Shown here piece after piece: positions 53,151 through 63,514 of a DNA stretch of 64,000 bases. Origin of the DNA: Chaetorhynchus papuensis. Lineage: Eukaryota; Chordata; Aves; Passeriformes; Rhipiduridae. Under the pieces are notes generated by a model. That model was not told the origin of the DNA and made no database searches. It worked only from the letters and a program-made list of their open reading frames with translations. Location of the stretch: positions 496,001-560,000 of the forward strand of contig VWYX01000250.1 of NCBI GenBank assembly GCA_013396525.1, read 5' to 3'. Made by a program: the position numbers and the translations under genes. Within the stretch, counting starts at the first letter, position 1, and every line of letters starts with the position of its first letter.

Positions 53151-54324
53151 TTGATGGGTAAAAGAGGAGCTGAAGTAAGGAACAAAATAATTGATAAATC
53201 TCTACAGGAAAAGTCCCAATCAGTTATGGGAAGAGTTTTTTGCTGAGTTTATTGTTGCTGCTAGTATGTTTTTAAAGTCTTTCTCTGAGTACTATTTTTA
53301 CAGTTTGGATAGTACTAGAAGAAAAAGTATTTAGGTTGGCCAGGTGTCTTTAAATGCTGGAAGTCACAGGTTCCAGAGAAGATACACATGTAACATTCAT
53401 CACCAGTTTACTGGTTTTCTCAGAGATAAAGGTTGCTGAAAAAGGCTTTTTCCTCCTTCATGTTTATAATGTACTTATTTTGAATATTCTTTTCTTTTTT
53501 TAAAGAAAAAATAGATTGCTAGATTTAGCACATTATTAATTAGACCTATTCTAACCTATCTATTCTTTACAGAGCCTAATAATTTGCTTTTAATTCATAA
53601 GGCTCCTAGAAACATCTCGATTCATAATTTGAGATCAGTAAAACATAGAAAATTACACTAATTGTCTTGTAAATAGTTTTCCTCATTAGTTATCATTTGC
53701 TTTCAAATGCTGTGCAGGTCTGAAATTACTTTTTGAGAACCTGCTAAATTTAAATGTATTTTTATAACAAAGTGTTTATCTCACTGATAAGAATTCTAGT
53801 TGAAGTTTGTTAACATATCAAGCTAATAACTGTTATCAGTGGAATAAAGAGGAATAGTTAGATCATGGCCAATGAATATCCATCAATGTATTCTGTATTG
53901 TAAATTCAAACACTTTGCTTGTTTAATGAAAAGACTGTCCACATCAAAACTTGGGTTGTTTCCAGTGCTGCAATTTTTTAAATCATATTTTTTAATGTAA
54001 CGATAGGTTCCCTTTAAATAGTGTCCTCAACTACAATCACAGTACAAAGAATAAAATACTAAGTGTTTTGACACACGTGGATCTTTATCAAGTACAATGC
54101 AAAATCCAGTTGTTCTTATACAAGTTTACAGTGAGAGATTTAATTTAATTTTTTTAATTTAATTTTTTTTTCTTACAAAAAGACTACAGCGATTTCCTCA
54201 GTGAAAATTGCTGGAGGTTATTTTTAAGTACTGTAATAAATGCAATTGAACTTTGGAAGTTCATTCCTTCCTCATTCATGCTGTTGCCATGGAAATGTGG
54301 ATTTTATGCTTAAATGAATAAGCT

Positions 54325-54352
54325 TAGTTCATAAATTATAGTTCATAAATTA
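54325..54352. repeat. 14-bp tandem duplication
   Basis: TAGTTCATAAATTA occurs twice, head to tail and identical. Confidence 0.85.
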
Positions 54353-54413
54353 TAAAAGTAAAATGTTAATTCATAATTGGGGAGTGATGGCAATCATGAC
54401 AAGACAGGCATCA

Positions 54414-54464
54414 TTTTCCCCAAGTTTCAGTTTTCCCCAAGTTTCATTTTTCCCCAAGTTTTTC
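54414..54464. repeat. 17-bp tandem repeat, three copies
   Basis: TTTTCCCCAAGTTTCAG, TTTTCCCCAAGTTTCAT and TTTTCCCCAAGTTTTTC follow one another directly. A small minisatellite about 100 bp left of a CR1 copy. Confidence 0.88.
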
Positions 54465-54558
54465 AAACAATTGTGGTAAATTATTTTTTTGTGCAGAAAA
54501 TAAGCATAGGCTTCAATCATTTAAAGGCTTCTAATAATCTAAGCTTTTTGTCCTGTGT

Positions 54559-54950
54559 TGAGTTGGTGGTATTTAGTCTGGAGAAAAGGAGGCTGAGAGG
54601 GGACCTTATCTCTCTCTACAACTACCTGAAAGGAGGTTATAGTGTGGTGGCTTCCATCTCTTCTTCCTGCTAACAAGTGACAGGACCAAAGGAAATGGCC
54701 TCAAGTGACACCATGGGAGGTTTAGCTTGGAAAATAAGGAAAATTTCTTCACCAGAAGGGTTTTCAAGCATTGGAACAGGCTGCCCAGGGAAGTGCTGGA
54801 ATCACCACCCCTTGAAGTATTCAAAATACATGTGGATGTGGCACTCAAGAACATGGTTTAGTGGTGGACATGGTAGTAGTGCTATGTTGATGATTGGACT
54901 TGGTTATTTTAGAGGTCTTTTCCAACCTTAACAATTCTATGATTCTATGA
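54559..54950 (+). mobile_element. CR1 LINE 3' end, sense, different subfamily
   Basis: Begins at the ORF2 end (TTTAGTCTGGAGAAAAGGAGGCTGAGAGGGGACCTTATC, frame VFSLEKRRLRGDLISLYNYLKGG) and runs through GGCTGCCCAGGGAAGTG (54,778) and GGACTTGGTTATTTTAGAGGTC (54,897) to TTCCAACCTTAACAATTCTATGATTCTATGA. The CCAACCTTAACAATTCTATG ending differs from the CCAACCCAAACCATTCTATG ending of the copies near 41 and 57 kb, so it is a different CR1 lineage. Complete 3' end, 5' truncated. Confidence 0.93.
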
Positions 54951-57167
54951 TTTCCATATTAAGAATAAAGGACCAGCTGAAGCAAAGGCTGTATTCCCTT
55001 CATGGGAGACTTTGGAGTTGGACAACCATTGGCCAAGAACAGTCTTATATGTGGTTAATCTTCCCTCAGCAAGAAAAATGACCTAATCTCCTAGGGTTCC
55101 AGGTTGCTGTGGCCTTTAATATGACTGTGAATGGAAATACCTTTTTGGAGGAGTTATTGTGAGAATTCAGGTCAAGGAGAAAGGCAGGTGTTCTCTCATA
55201 GTCACAAAATGAAACACATATTGTGGAGAAATGTCAGTAAACAATTTGAATTAAATCCAGGAAACTCAACTGGGGATCTTCAGAGTCGAAAAAGTCTTTG
55301 CAGCTTGCGTGTCTCAGTTGAGGCATTAAAGGGGTTACGTCATCTCAATCAGTTGTATAGAATGAGGTGTAAAATAAACTTGATCCATGAGTTACAGGTA
55401 CAGGAGTGGAAAAATGAGGTTTTGAGTAAGTCAAGGTGAAGCTTAATCCAGTTCTTTCTGAGCCTCTGTTCCTTGTTTTGCATTATTTTGTTTTAGGGTC
55501 ATCAGGAACAATGAGGAAACCTGTCCTGAAAAATTCAGTCATAGAAAAGACTCACAGGATGAGGCCATTCTTCGCTAATTTTTTATTTATCATTTGGCCT
55601 TTATTTATCCTTTCAATTTGCTTATTATAAATGACTTTATGGCTGAAATGATGAAACACTAACTGCAAAGCCTGGTTTATGAAATATATATAAATTTTAA
55701 TATTGAGAAGGAATTATTTTCTAAGTAAATTATACGTTTTTGTTATGTATTTGATCAAAACCTTCCTCAATGCAACCACATAAGAGAGAAAACAGAGAGC
55801 TGGCATTTTAAGAGGAAAAGCACTAAATGCTCAAAAATCGGACAAATGTATTAAGAAGTTTGTGCAGGAAAAAAGGGAACAGAAAGTTTTCAGGGAAAAC
55901 TGTGGCTTAAGTTAAATCAGCCCAGGGCAAGGTCTTTGGTGTTTACTGGTCTGGAAACGAGGAAAAATATTTGACACAGCAACTTATGCATCAGAATGCC
56001 AGGATATCAGAGAGCTGTTTACAATACTGGAGATGAGAGTTTGTAAATACTCTATTCAGCCTTTTTCTTTCTCTTTGTGCAAAATTTAAGATTTTCTGAG
56101 TTCGAGCTGCTGATGCAGTTCCTCTGTGTGTTATGTTTTACTAGGCTTTGCTGCAATGGACAGCCTAATAAAGACTTCTTCCCAGCTGGGGCTTTGTTCC
56201 ACAGTCTTGTTTGTGCAGTTGTTTCCAGATGCCCAAAGATTCAATCCACTGTTTGAAATCAATATTTGCCATCTGGAAACTGTAGGCCCTACAGCACCCC
56301 AGACCTGCAGTCCGTATCAACAATTCCTTCAATATCCCACCCCTCGACGTGGATATTAGCATAAGGAACTTCTTGCAGATGTGGAAAATAACATTTTTTA
56401 TGACAGTTTTAAGTCTTAGAAATGGTAAACTCTTCGAAAGAGTAAAATCATTTCAATTTAGAGCTCCTGTGCTGAAATCAGAGTTATTTAGGCAACGCAG
56501 GAGTAGGGTGATAGCACTAGGGTGATTGACTGCAGTGTGCAAAGACAGGGAGTGATGGAGCAGGACTTGCCAGAGCACCATGACTGCACAAGCCAGTACC
56601 TCCTGCGAAAAGAGGGGGAATTACACCCCTGGCTACTCAAAGTCAGTGACGCAGATTGTCAGTGTTGATACTAATATGCATTGCATGGCCTACAAATAAC
56701 CTTGCAAACCTCCACCATTATGCCCAGTTTCCTGCAGACATCCACTTTTTCCTCTTTTGGAGGACAGGAGTGTCATTTCTCTCTCCATCCACTCAGAAAG
56801 CAAGGCACCCTCTTCTTCAGACCTTTCCCTCGCTATTTTCTGGGTATTTTTCTAGCTAATCTTTGCTTTCTTTGTGATCATCACAGGGTGATCACAAAAT
56901 CTGTCCCATTGTAATGAGACTTTTTAAGGCCAACTTATAATATTTACCCACAGATATGCTACTTAAGTGGGGCACATTGCACTGTCATAAAGCAAATCCT
57001 GGAGCGTATTTGTTTCTTTACTGCGTTTTTGGTCTATTGTTTTTATTGGTACTCTCCTTTAAAATACCATGCTTTCCATCATGTCTGGAAAAAACAAACA
57101 GCCCAAACTTGAAAATGCTTAGGTGTATGAGGATGAAAAATGTTGTTCCACAGTATGGTTCCAGTGC
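54951..57167. other. Non-coding between two CR1 3' ends
   Basis: ORFs up to 102 codons (55,131-55,439) without recognisable domains. No splice-framed candidate stands out. Confidence 0.5.
56871..56898. repeat. 10-bp inverted repeat
   Basis: TTTGTGATCA and TGATCACAAA flank an 8-bp spacer TCACAGGG. Perfect arms. Short enough to be chance. Confidence 0.55.
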
Positions 57168-57328
57168 TCCCCCCAGAGAAGTGGTGGATGCTCCATCCCT
57201 GGCAGTGTTCATGGCTACTTGAGATGGGGTTCTGGGCAACCTGATCCAGCAGATGGCATCCCTGCCCTGGCAGGGGATCAGAACTAGATGGTCTTTAAGA
57301 TCCCTTCCAACCCAAACCATGCTGTGAT
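57168..57328 (+). mobile_element. CR1 LINE 3' terminal fragment, sense
   Basis: Short CR1 3' UTR piece: GTGGTGGATGCTCCATCCCTGGCAGTGTTCATGGC, TTCTGGGCAACCTGATCCAG, GGTCTTTAAGATCCCTTCCAACCCAAACCATGCTGTGAT. The last element is a worn version of the terminal ATTCTATGAT repeat. Non-coding. Confidence 0.9.
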
Positions 57329-57414
57329 AGTCAGCTCTGTGCTAGTACAGTGCCATGGGGCACTGTGGGGGTCCTTGAGCACAGCTTTGGGACACAACAG
57401 CCATAGGGCATTCA

Positions 57415-57456
57415 TACTACTGGTACTGCTACTATTACTGCTATTACTGCTACTAG
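57415..57456. repeat. Trinucleotide (ACT/GCT/ATT) repeat
   Basis: Interrupted TAC/TGC/TAT triplets just beyond a CR1 3' end. It produces poly-Leu and Ser/Asn-rich reading frames that are artefacts of the repeat. Confidence 0.8.
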
Positions 57457-59585
57457 CTCCTGGTGCTCTTCTTCTGGGCAGTGGCGGATGCTGCAAAGGG
57501 CTGTGCCCTCCGTGCTGCTCTGACGCAGACTGGCCTCAGGCCCTCCCAAGATCAAAGTCTTCCAAGGCAGCCTGTTCCCTCTGTTGTCTTTGAACCTCTG
57601 CAGACAGCCAGGGTTTCCTTCCAAGTGCTCCCTTCTGCACTTCTGAAGGCAAGAGTAACAATGGAATTTCACAGCTCAAGGTAGTGACTCCAGTTTCTGT
57701 TATCTAAGAATATTTGGGTCACCAGTTGTGTGTCTTTTTAAAGAGGGTCTGTAGTATGGCTCCTTTGGACTACTGTCCCTCTACTGGTTTTATTCTTAAC
57801 CTTTTTTCTTTATGGAATATCTTCTGTCATCTCTGGGGCTTTTCCCTGATGTTGACTGTTTAAAGAGGCCCTGAGCACTTCAAATGTTCTGCTGTTTTTG
57901 GCATGTCTGGATGACTCAGGCAGGGCTTTTCCCCCACTCATTTTTGTCTACTCTGTATCTTTACCTGTAAATATCACCGATATGTGATGCTTTTGAGTAG
58001 CTGTTAAGTCATCATAAAATACTGTATGTCCTTGATGACAATGCTTTCTTTAACAATTAGGCTGCTGTGATAAGAAATGTCTTGGCAGAGGTGAACAAGC
58101 CCTGCAGGGATCTGCTTGTGTAGATTACCTGAAATAGCCCCTGATAAATGTTTTGGGTTGGTCTGCTAGCAGAGTAATACCTTGTTGGCTGGTACAGAGG
58201 TCTCAATTGTCTGGCAAATTCTCACATGCCCCACAGTTATTACAGGAGGCAGCTACCATGTGCATGGGGGTCTCTCTTCCCTTTTCACTTACAGCACTAT
58301 GAGGGTCAGTCTGTCATTTCCTAGATAATTTTTCCTCTTAGGTGCTCAGGAGTCATGGGAGTTTTCCTGAGTGAAGACTTTGGGACTGCATTACTTCTTG
58401 TTTTCCTAAATGAGTCTGAAATTTTATATCCAGGTAATCACTCAGGAATTGTATTGTTACGCAGCCTTGCTTTGTTTGAGTGAGGTTTTCCCTGTGTTGG
58501 GTTTGTTTGCCTAAACCCAAAACCATTAACTTTTTTAGGATTGAGAAAAAGTTGTTTTAAAGACTTTGCTGACTGAAAACTTGTGCAATTCCTTTGGCAG
58601 AAAGAAAGCTTGAATTTGATTTTCAAATGCAGGCTACATGCTTGCCTGAACCTTGCCTCACATCTCAGGACTGTGCATCTTTTCATCTTTGCTATTGAAT
58701 TGCATTTCTCTGTGGATCAGAATTCCCCAAAATCGGTGATATTTTTTCAATGACTAAGAGACCTAATTTTAATTTTTAGTGTATGGTACTGCAAAATAAA
58801 CCATGATTCCTTTCACTTTCTATTCACTTGAAGAGTGACAAAAAAATGTATCAATTAATTCTCCTATGCTTTTGCTGAGCAACACATTACTATGTTTTAG
58901 TTTATTTGATGGATATTGCTGCAGCTGAAGTCTGAACCACCCTAAGTTTGGGATACTCCAGCTTTTTGAACTATGGCATCTAGACCCCAGTTTCATTGCT
59001 AACAAAAATCGCAGAATTAGATTTAAAACCAGGGTTCATCACTTTTGTCATGGAAGTCATTGTTTGTGCCAAAGAAGGCTGTGATTACTAATTACTTAAT
59101 TTGTATGACAGATGGAGCTGGGGACCAAATTAAGTAGCTGTCTTGGGCTACGTTGGAGAGCAATATCTAGCTTTAAACATGACTGCCTTTTTCGTTCCTA
59201 AAAAAAGGCACAAACAATGACAAGCTAAAAATAGCTGTTCTCTTGGAGTTGACGACAGTTTCTGAGAGCTTGTCTTTAGGAAGATGTTGAAAAAAACCCT
59301 TGCTGTCTTTTCCCCTCCCCCTTATTCTTTTTTAAATGCACACCCTTCTGTTTAAGCTTCCTCACCCCTTTGCCGACAGAAAGATACCCACTGATTTGGT
59401 TAAGACTTCAGTGTTTCTGCAGATTTCCAAGGGGGTTTACATAAAGCATTTAAAGAAATTCTAAAAGTCACTGCAGATATTTCTATTAAGTTCTGCTTAT
59501 CCTACGCAAATTGCTCTGTGCTGGTAGAGAAGGAGGTAGTAAAGGCTCTTCCACTCTTTGCCTCCCACAGTATCTGCTGCAGTGG

Positions 59586-59601
59586 AAAAAAAAAAAAAAA
59601 A
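59586..59601. repeat. Poly-A run (16)
   Basis: Sixteen As upstream of the DLG2 promoter block; no retrocopy seen 5' of it. Confidence 0.8.
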
Positions 59602-60535
59602 GGCTCTTTGGTGGTTTTATTCCCGGAGATTGCTTCATAATTCAGTGCTAATATCAGTGGTTTCCGGTGCTATAAACAGAGTTGAGTCTTTGACTTTGTG
59701 TCCCTGCAGCCCAGTAAACAATCAGTTAATTCGCAGCATCCCAGCGGTTGACAGGAGTGAGAGAAGTGGTTTGATTTTATTTTTGTGCGTGTGAATTAAA
59801 GCTTTGCCTTCTGGCTAGGTTCTGAGTTCCCTCCTTCTGGAAGATATTGGAGCATTTTGAATTCAGAATATGTAGTTACAAATGTGAGGGCACAGACTTC
59901 TTCCAGGATCTCTCTGCTTTCATTTTAATTTTTCTCTGTGTTTCTAATCCCGAGCAAGCAAGAGAACAGTTTGAAAGCAATGTCCAGTGCCTGAGCTGGG
60001 AGCACAATGCAATTCAGGATCTTTAGAGCTAGTCCGCTGCATTTTTATTAAACAAGAGGGAAGGAGTAGGTGGGACTTTTTATTTAAAAATAGATTAGCA
60101 CAGGGGACTGAACTTGCATTTGAGGAAACGTTAATAAGCCAGCCAGCCATTGTCCTTAATCAGAGACTGTATTTGTAAGTAGAACATGTTGAATCTGTCA
60201 TGATTGATGACGTTGTCTTTGTTAAAAGGGATGCTGCATCTTTAACAGGAGCAGACAGAAGCAGTGCAGAATCTACCGTAAATTTGAGACTTGGGAGAGA
60301 AACCTTTCCTCATTTTTCTGTGTATAACGTTTGTAAAATATTGAATAGGAAAACATTAAAGCCAGGGGGAAATATAAGTAACTCACTGCTTACGTTTTAA
60401 TTCCTCACCTTTCCCCTCTGGGTGAGTTCCCCCTCCTCTTTCCCCCCTGAATTTAAAATGCTGGAAGGAAAAGCAACTGAGGTCCAAGTTTCAGACGCTG
60501 AATTCTCTGCTAATTGAAATTACTGGGCATATTTC

Positions 60536-60544
60536 TATATATAG
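60536..60544 (+). promoter_or_regulatory. DLG2: TATA box of the DLG2 alternative promoter
   Basis: TATATATAG lies 33 bp upstream of an initiator-like TTCACTC, which is normal TATA-to-start spacing, and about 200 bp upstream of the conserved start codon. Its position just ahead of an identified first exon makes it more credible than the other AT-rich runs in the window. No transcription data are available here. Confidence 0.55.
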
Positions 60545-60568
60545 TCGCTGAAGAGATATGTAGCTTTC

Positions 60569-60742
60569 ACTCAGTGCCTTCAAGACATGTCTTTTTGTAG
60601 TCAGAAAAACAGAGATCAATGCATTTTCAAACTGACAGAGGGAACGGATGCTCCTTAGTAGCACATGCTCGGGATCGTGTGTGTACCGTTTGTGCAGAGC
60701 AGAGACGCTGAATACTGGTCCATATGCTCCTTGTTTACTGCA
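60569..60742 (+). other. DLG2: Predicted 5' UTR of the DLG2 alpha-type first exon
   Basis: The interval from the inferred transcription start, an initiator-like TTCACTC with its A at about 60,569, to the conserved ATG. It holds three upstream ATGs. The one at 60,665 is in frame and has no stop before the conserved start. Those at 60,648 and 60,724 are in other frames, and both reading frames terminate inside the coding part of the exon. An in-frame TAG at 60,659 limits any N-terminal extension to 26 residues. The 5' boundary is inferred only from spacing to the TATA box. Confidence 0.55.
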
Positions 60743-60784
60743 ATGTTTTTTGCATGTTACTGTGCACTCCGGACTAATGTGAAG
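60743..60784 (+). CDS. DLG2: DLG2 (PSD-93) alternative first coding exon, alpha-type N-terminus
   Basis: This is the first coding exon of one major isoform of DLG2, the synaptic MAGUK scaffold PSD-93/chapsyn-110, which clusters NMDA receptors and potassium channels at postsynaptic membranes. Its 14 codons read MFFACYCALRTNVK, which I recognise as the N-terminus of mammalian PSD-93 alpha. Cys5 and Cys7, the known palmitoylation sites that anchor the protein to membrane, are both present. The last codon (AAG) is followed at once by GTAAGA, a near-perfect splice donor, so the exon ends in phase 0. In the mammalian protein the next residues begin KYRYQ; I could not find that exon in the remaining 3.2 kb. 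I chose this ATG because it matches the conserved start and has G at -3. An in-frame ATG lies 78 nt upstream in a weaker context. The identity is sequence recognition from memory, not a search, but a 14-residue exact match plus a donor is strong. Confidence 0.93.
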
Positions 60785-60790
60785 GTAAGA
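60785..60790 (+). other. DLG2: Splice donor of the DLG2 first exon
   Basis: GTAAGA directly follows the AAG that ends the conserved N-terminal peptide, giving AAG|GTAAGA, close to the vertebrate donor consensus. The open frame running past it to 60,886 is intron read-through and not protein. Confidence 0.88.
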
Positions 60791-63240
60791 GGGGACGAGA
60801 CAACAATTTGGCAGGCATGTACATGTAAAACCAGCTGCAGAAAATGTCTACCTTGTGTTGCTGAGTACTTTGGAATTGCTGGCTGAACAGGCATATTATT
60901 ACAGGTGGTTGTGGAGGCTTTGTTTTATCGTTGTCTGTGTGGCTAAAGCATAGAAGCATGTTTGAATGTTGCAGTTTAGCGACCTTCAGTTTTTAACTGC
61001 TTGCAGTTCAGGTTCTGGGCTTGTATGGTCTGATAAACATGTTTTGCTACTGTCCAGGTAGGCCAGAGAGAAGATGCCAAAGGCTGTTTTTGCAAGGCTA
61101 CATAGCTTTATATAGGATAAGAATTCCTGTAGTCGGGTCCCCCGTGCATCCTCCCAGGGATGCTGCTTGCATGCTTCCTTGTTGATTACTTGTCTGAAAG
61201 CCGGGAGTCTGGCTGCTGCTGTCTGGGTTGGTTTTCGTGCCGATTTGTTTCTAACTTGAACCAGAATGCTTGAAAACATATTATAAGCAATGTCCTAAGA
61301 AATAAAGAAAGGATTATTACTGCAAAATGCTACAGGAAAATGCCAGCTGGCTGCACCGGTCTCACAGTGACTATTAAGCAGCATTTGTCACTAATGTCAA
61401 CATTTGCTTGCTCTGTCAATTAGAGTCAGAACTTCAATATAAGTTGCTGGATATATTACCTTCTCTGCAAGTAGGACAATATTCTGAGCAGACAGGTTCA
61501 CTGGCATTGAATCGAGCTCTCAGCCAAGCTGTGGGCCAGCTGTGGGAATCCAGTTGCATAATTTAAATGAATTACAGTCCTTAGCCAACGTATTGGGGAG
61601 GCACTTTTGGCATTCTGGCTTTTTCAAGTTCATATGAGTGTGTCTGTCTGGGAAGGAAAGCACTGGCAAGTGATCGATAATAATAGTTAGAACAGTTTTA
61701 CCTGCAGAAATAATTGCAAAGGATTTTTTGCTTTCAAACTTCTTTAAGCATGCCTCTGAATTAAAGTGAGTTTTCTGTATTTGCACTTGGTTTTATAATA
61801 ATGTGCTCCATATTTATTTATTAGGTCAAAATATTTGTTGTCATTTGATTAAAAAAGTATTTTGCATTAAAAGTTCACATTCTAAGAACCTGCTCCTATG
61901 TTTTTGCTCAAAGTCTGTACTGTTGTTTGCTGTACTAAATTGCTAAGATTTCACATTTTATTACTTTCTAATTAACTTCTGCAATTATGATCCACTTCTA
62001 AGGAGGAATTCTTTAAATCTGCGGATAACAAGCCAAGAAATACAAGTTAAAACTTTTAATGCCATTCTGTCTTCCTAAATACCTACATTATCCTTTCCTT
62101 ATGCTTTCCTATAATGTTTTTGGCAGGTTAGTAAATTTTATCTGTTTTATATTCCCTGTGATCTATGCAGTAAATTGTCAACACAGAAATATTTTGAGAC
62201 CAACCATTCTTTATTGCATATTTTGTCCCTCAGCCAGTAGATCTTCTGTTAAAGTGGGGCTGTTGTTGTGATATGATTTCTCAGTTTAAATAAGAATAGC
62301 TACAGGAGAAATTTCAATGATTATTTTACTGTCATTTCCACAAGATACCTTGTCAATAAGTACCTCAGCAACTGTTAGAAGTCCCATGGGTTTGACTTGT
62401 GAGATGTCTTTGTTCCCATTCATAGACACAGAAAAAAGTGAGAGGTTTGTACCAGTAGAAGTCTGGCAATTGTTTGGACAATATAGTTTTACTTTGTTGG
62501 AACTTCTTCAGCTGTTGAGTATTTCTGACACAGTTGTTTATTATACAGTATCTGCTATTTACATGATATTATTCTGAGGATGTTACCTCCAGATGTTCTA
62601 CTTTCAGCAAACTCATCCACTTTCAGTGTATACTTTGATCATCTATTTTCCAAGCTCTGCATTGGGCTACAATAATGTAAGAAGGCAGCACAAAGTTTGG
62701 AAATCCCCTGCCAGGAACTGCTCAAGTATGGCAGCACCACTTGCACTTTCAGTAATTCCTGTTTTCTTTTTCTGACATTGATGTTTGCTTCAGAAATCGG
62801 AGTTTATTGAAAGGTGTTCCCTATGCCTGGTCACTGTACAATATATTACACAGTGTTTCTGATGAACTCTGTTGCTTTTAACTTGGTTGGCGCTAACATA
62901 AGCCACAGCTCTATGGGTGGCCAAAATAAATTAAATACATTATAAAACATCTGTTTTGCGTTTTGCATTTTCCCCCTTTATGGATGGAAAAATCCTAGTG
63001 GTGCTCAAATATTTTAGTCTTTAAGTCATAAGATAGAATAAAACTATAAGTACAGGCTGTAATGGGAAATGGATTTGCTTGGCCTGGAAAATGAAAAAGG
63101 AAAGCAATTGGGTCTGTTTCGGATGGCAGCTGTGCGTTATGGCTTTAGAAAAAGCAGTTTTTTCAAGTTCAAGGTAGGACTCTCTCTTCTTGATTGCCAG
63201 TCTGTATGAGACTGCCCATGTGAACTTGGTTGGCATGTGC

Positions 63241-63298
63241 AGACTTATCTGAAAGAGAGAAGAGAAGAGAGACTTATCTGAAAGAGAGAAGAAAGAGA
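63241..63298. repeat. 29-bp tandem duplication
   Basis: AGACTTATCTGAAAGAGAGA begins at 63,241 and again at 63,270, each followed by an AG-rich end; two near-identical units. Confidence 0.85.
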
Positions 63299-63498
63299 GG
63301 TCTACTCCATGCATTCTTAATCAAAGGTTATTTTTACAGCTGACTAAAGAACAGTACTGACTGTGAACACATACCTATGTGGATGTTTATTCCTTCCTGC
63401 CTGAGCACTGGTTAAAATAGGAAAAAAGATGTCTGAGAAGTTATGAGAAAAATATCTTTGTCTATCAGAGTTTATCTGGAAATACATTTTGAGTTATT

Positions 63499-63514
63499 AA
63501 AAAAAAAAAAAAAA
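63499..63514. repeat. Poly-A run (16)
   Basis: Sixteen As in the first intron after the DLG2 exon; no retrocopy recognised 5' of it. Confidence 0.8.

Larger units (their letters stand above)
53151..54558. other. Non-coding, AT-rich, with small tandem repeats
   Basis: T/A-rich tracts (for example around 54,145-54,175) and the 14-bp and 17-bp tandem repeats. No gene seen. Confidence 0.55.
57329..59629. other. Non-coding upstream of the DLG2 promoter block
   Basis: Starts with a triplet repeat, then ordinary intron-like sequence. Reading frames at 57,288-57,684 are low-complexity (poly-Leu or Ser/Asn from the triplet repeat). No gene recognised. Confidence 0.5.
59630..61260 (+). promoter_or_regulatory. 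CpG-enriched promoter region around the DLG2 alpha first exon
   Basis: CpG dinucleotides are clearly more frequent here than in most of the window, for example around 59,640-59,790, 60,130-60,330, 60,640-60,800 and 61,130-61,250. It is not a classical CpG island because the region stays AT-rich. A CRE-like TGACGTTG lies near 60,208. A C/T-rich stretch (about 60,405-60,450) precedes the TATA box. The first exon sits inside this block, so I read it as the promoter and proximal control region of the isoform. The limits are by eye. Confidence 0.45.

Noticed and set aside
57288..57593. Poly-Leu protein (101 codons)
   Set aside because: Generated by the triplet repeat at 57,415-57,456 together with a CR1 tail.
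60785..60886. Reading frame continuing past the DLG2 exon
   Set aside because: The frame crosses a consensus splice donor at 60,785, and the conserved protein diverges there; it is intron read-through.
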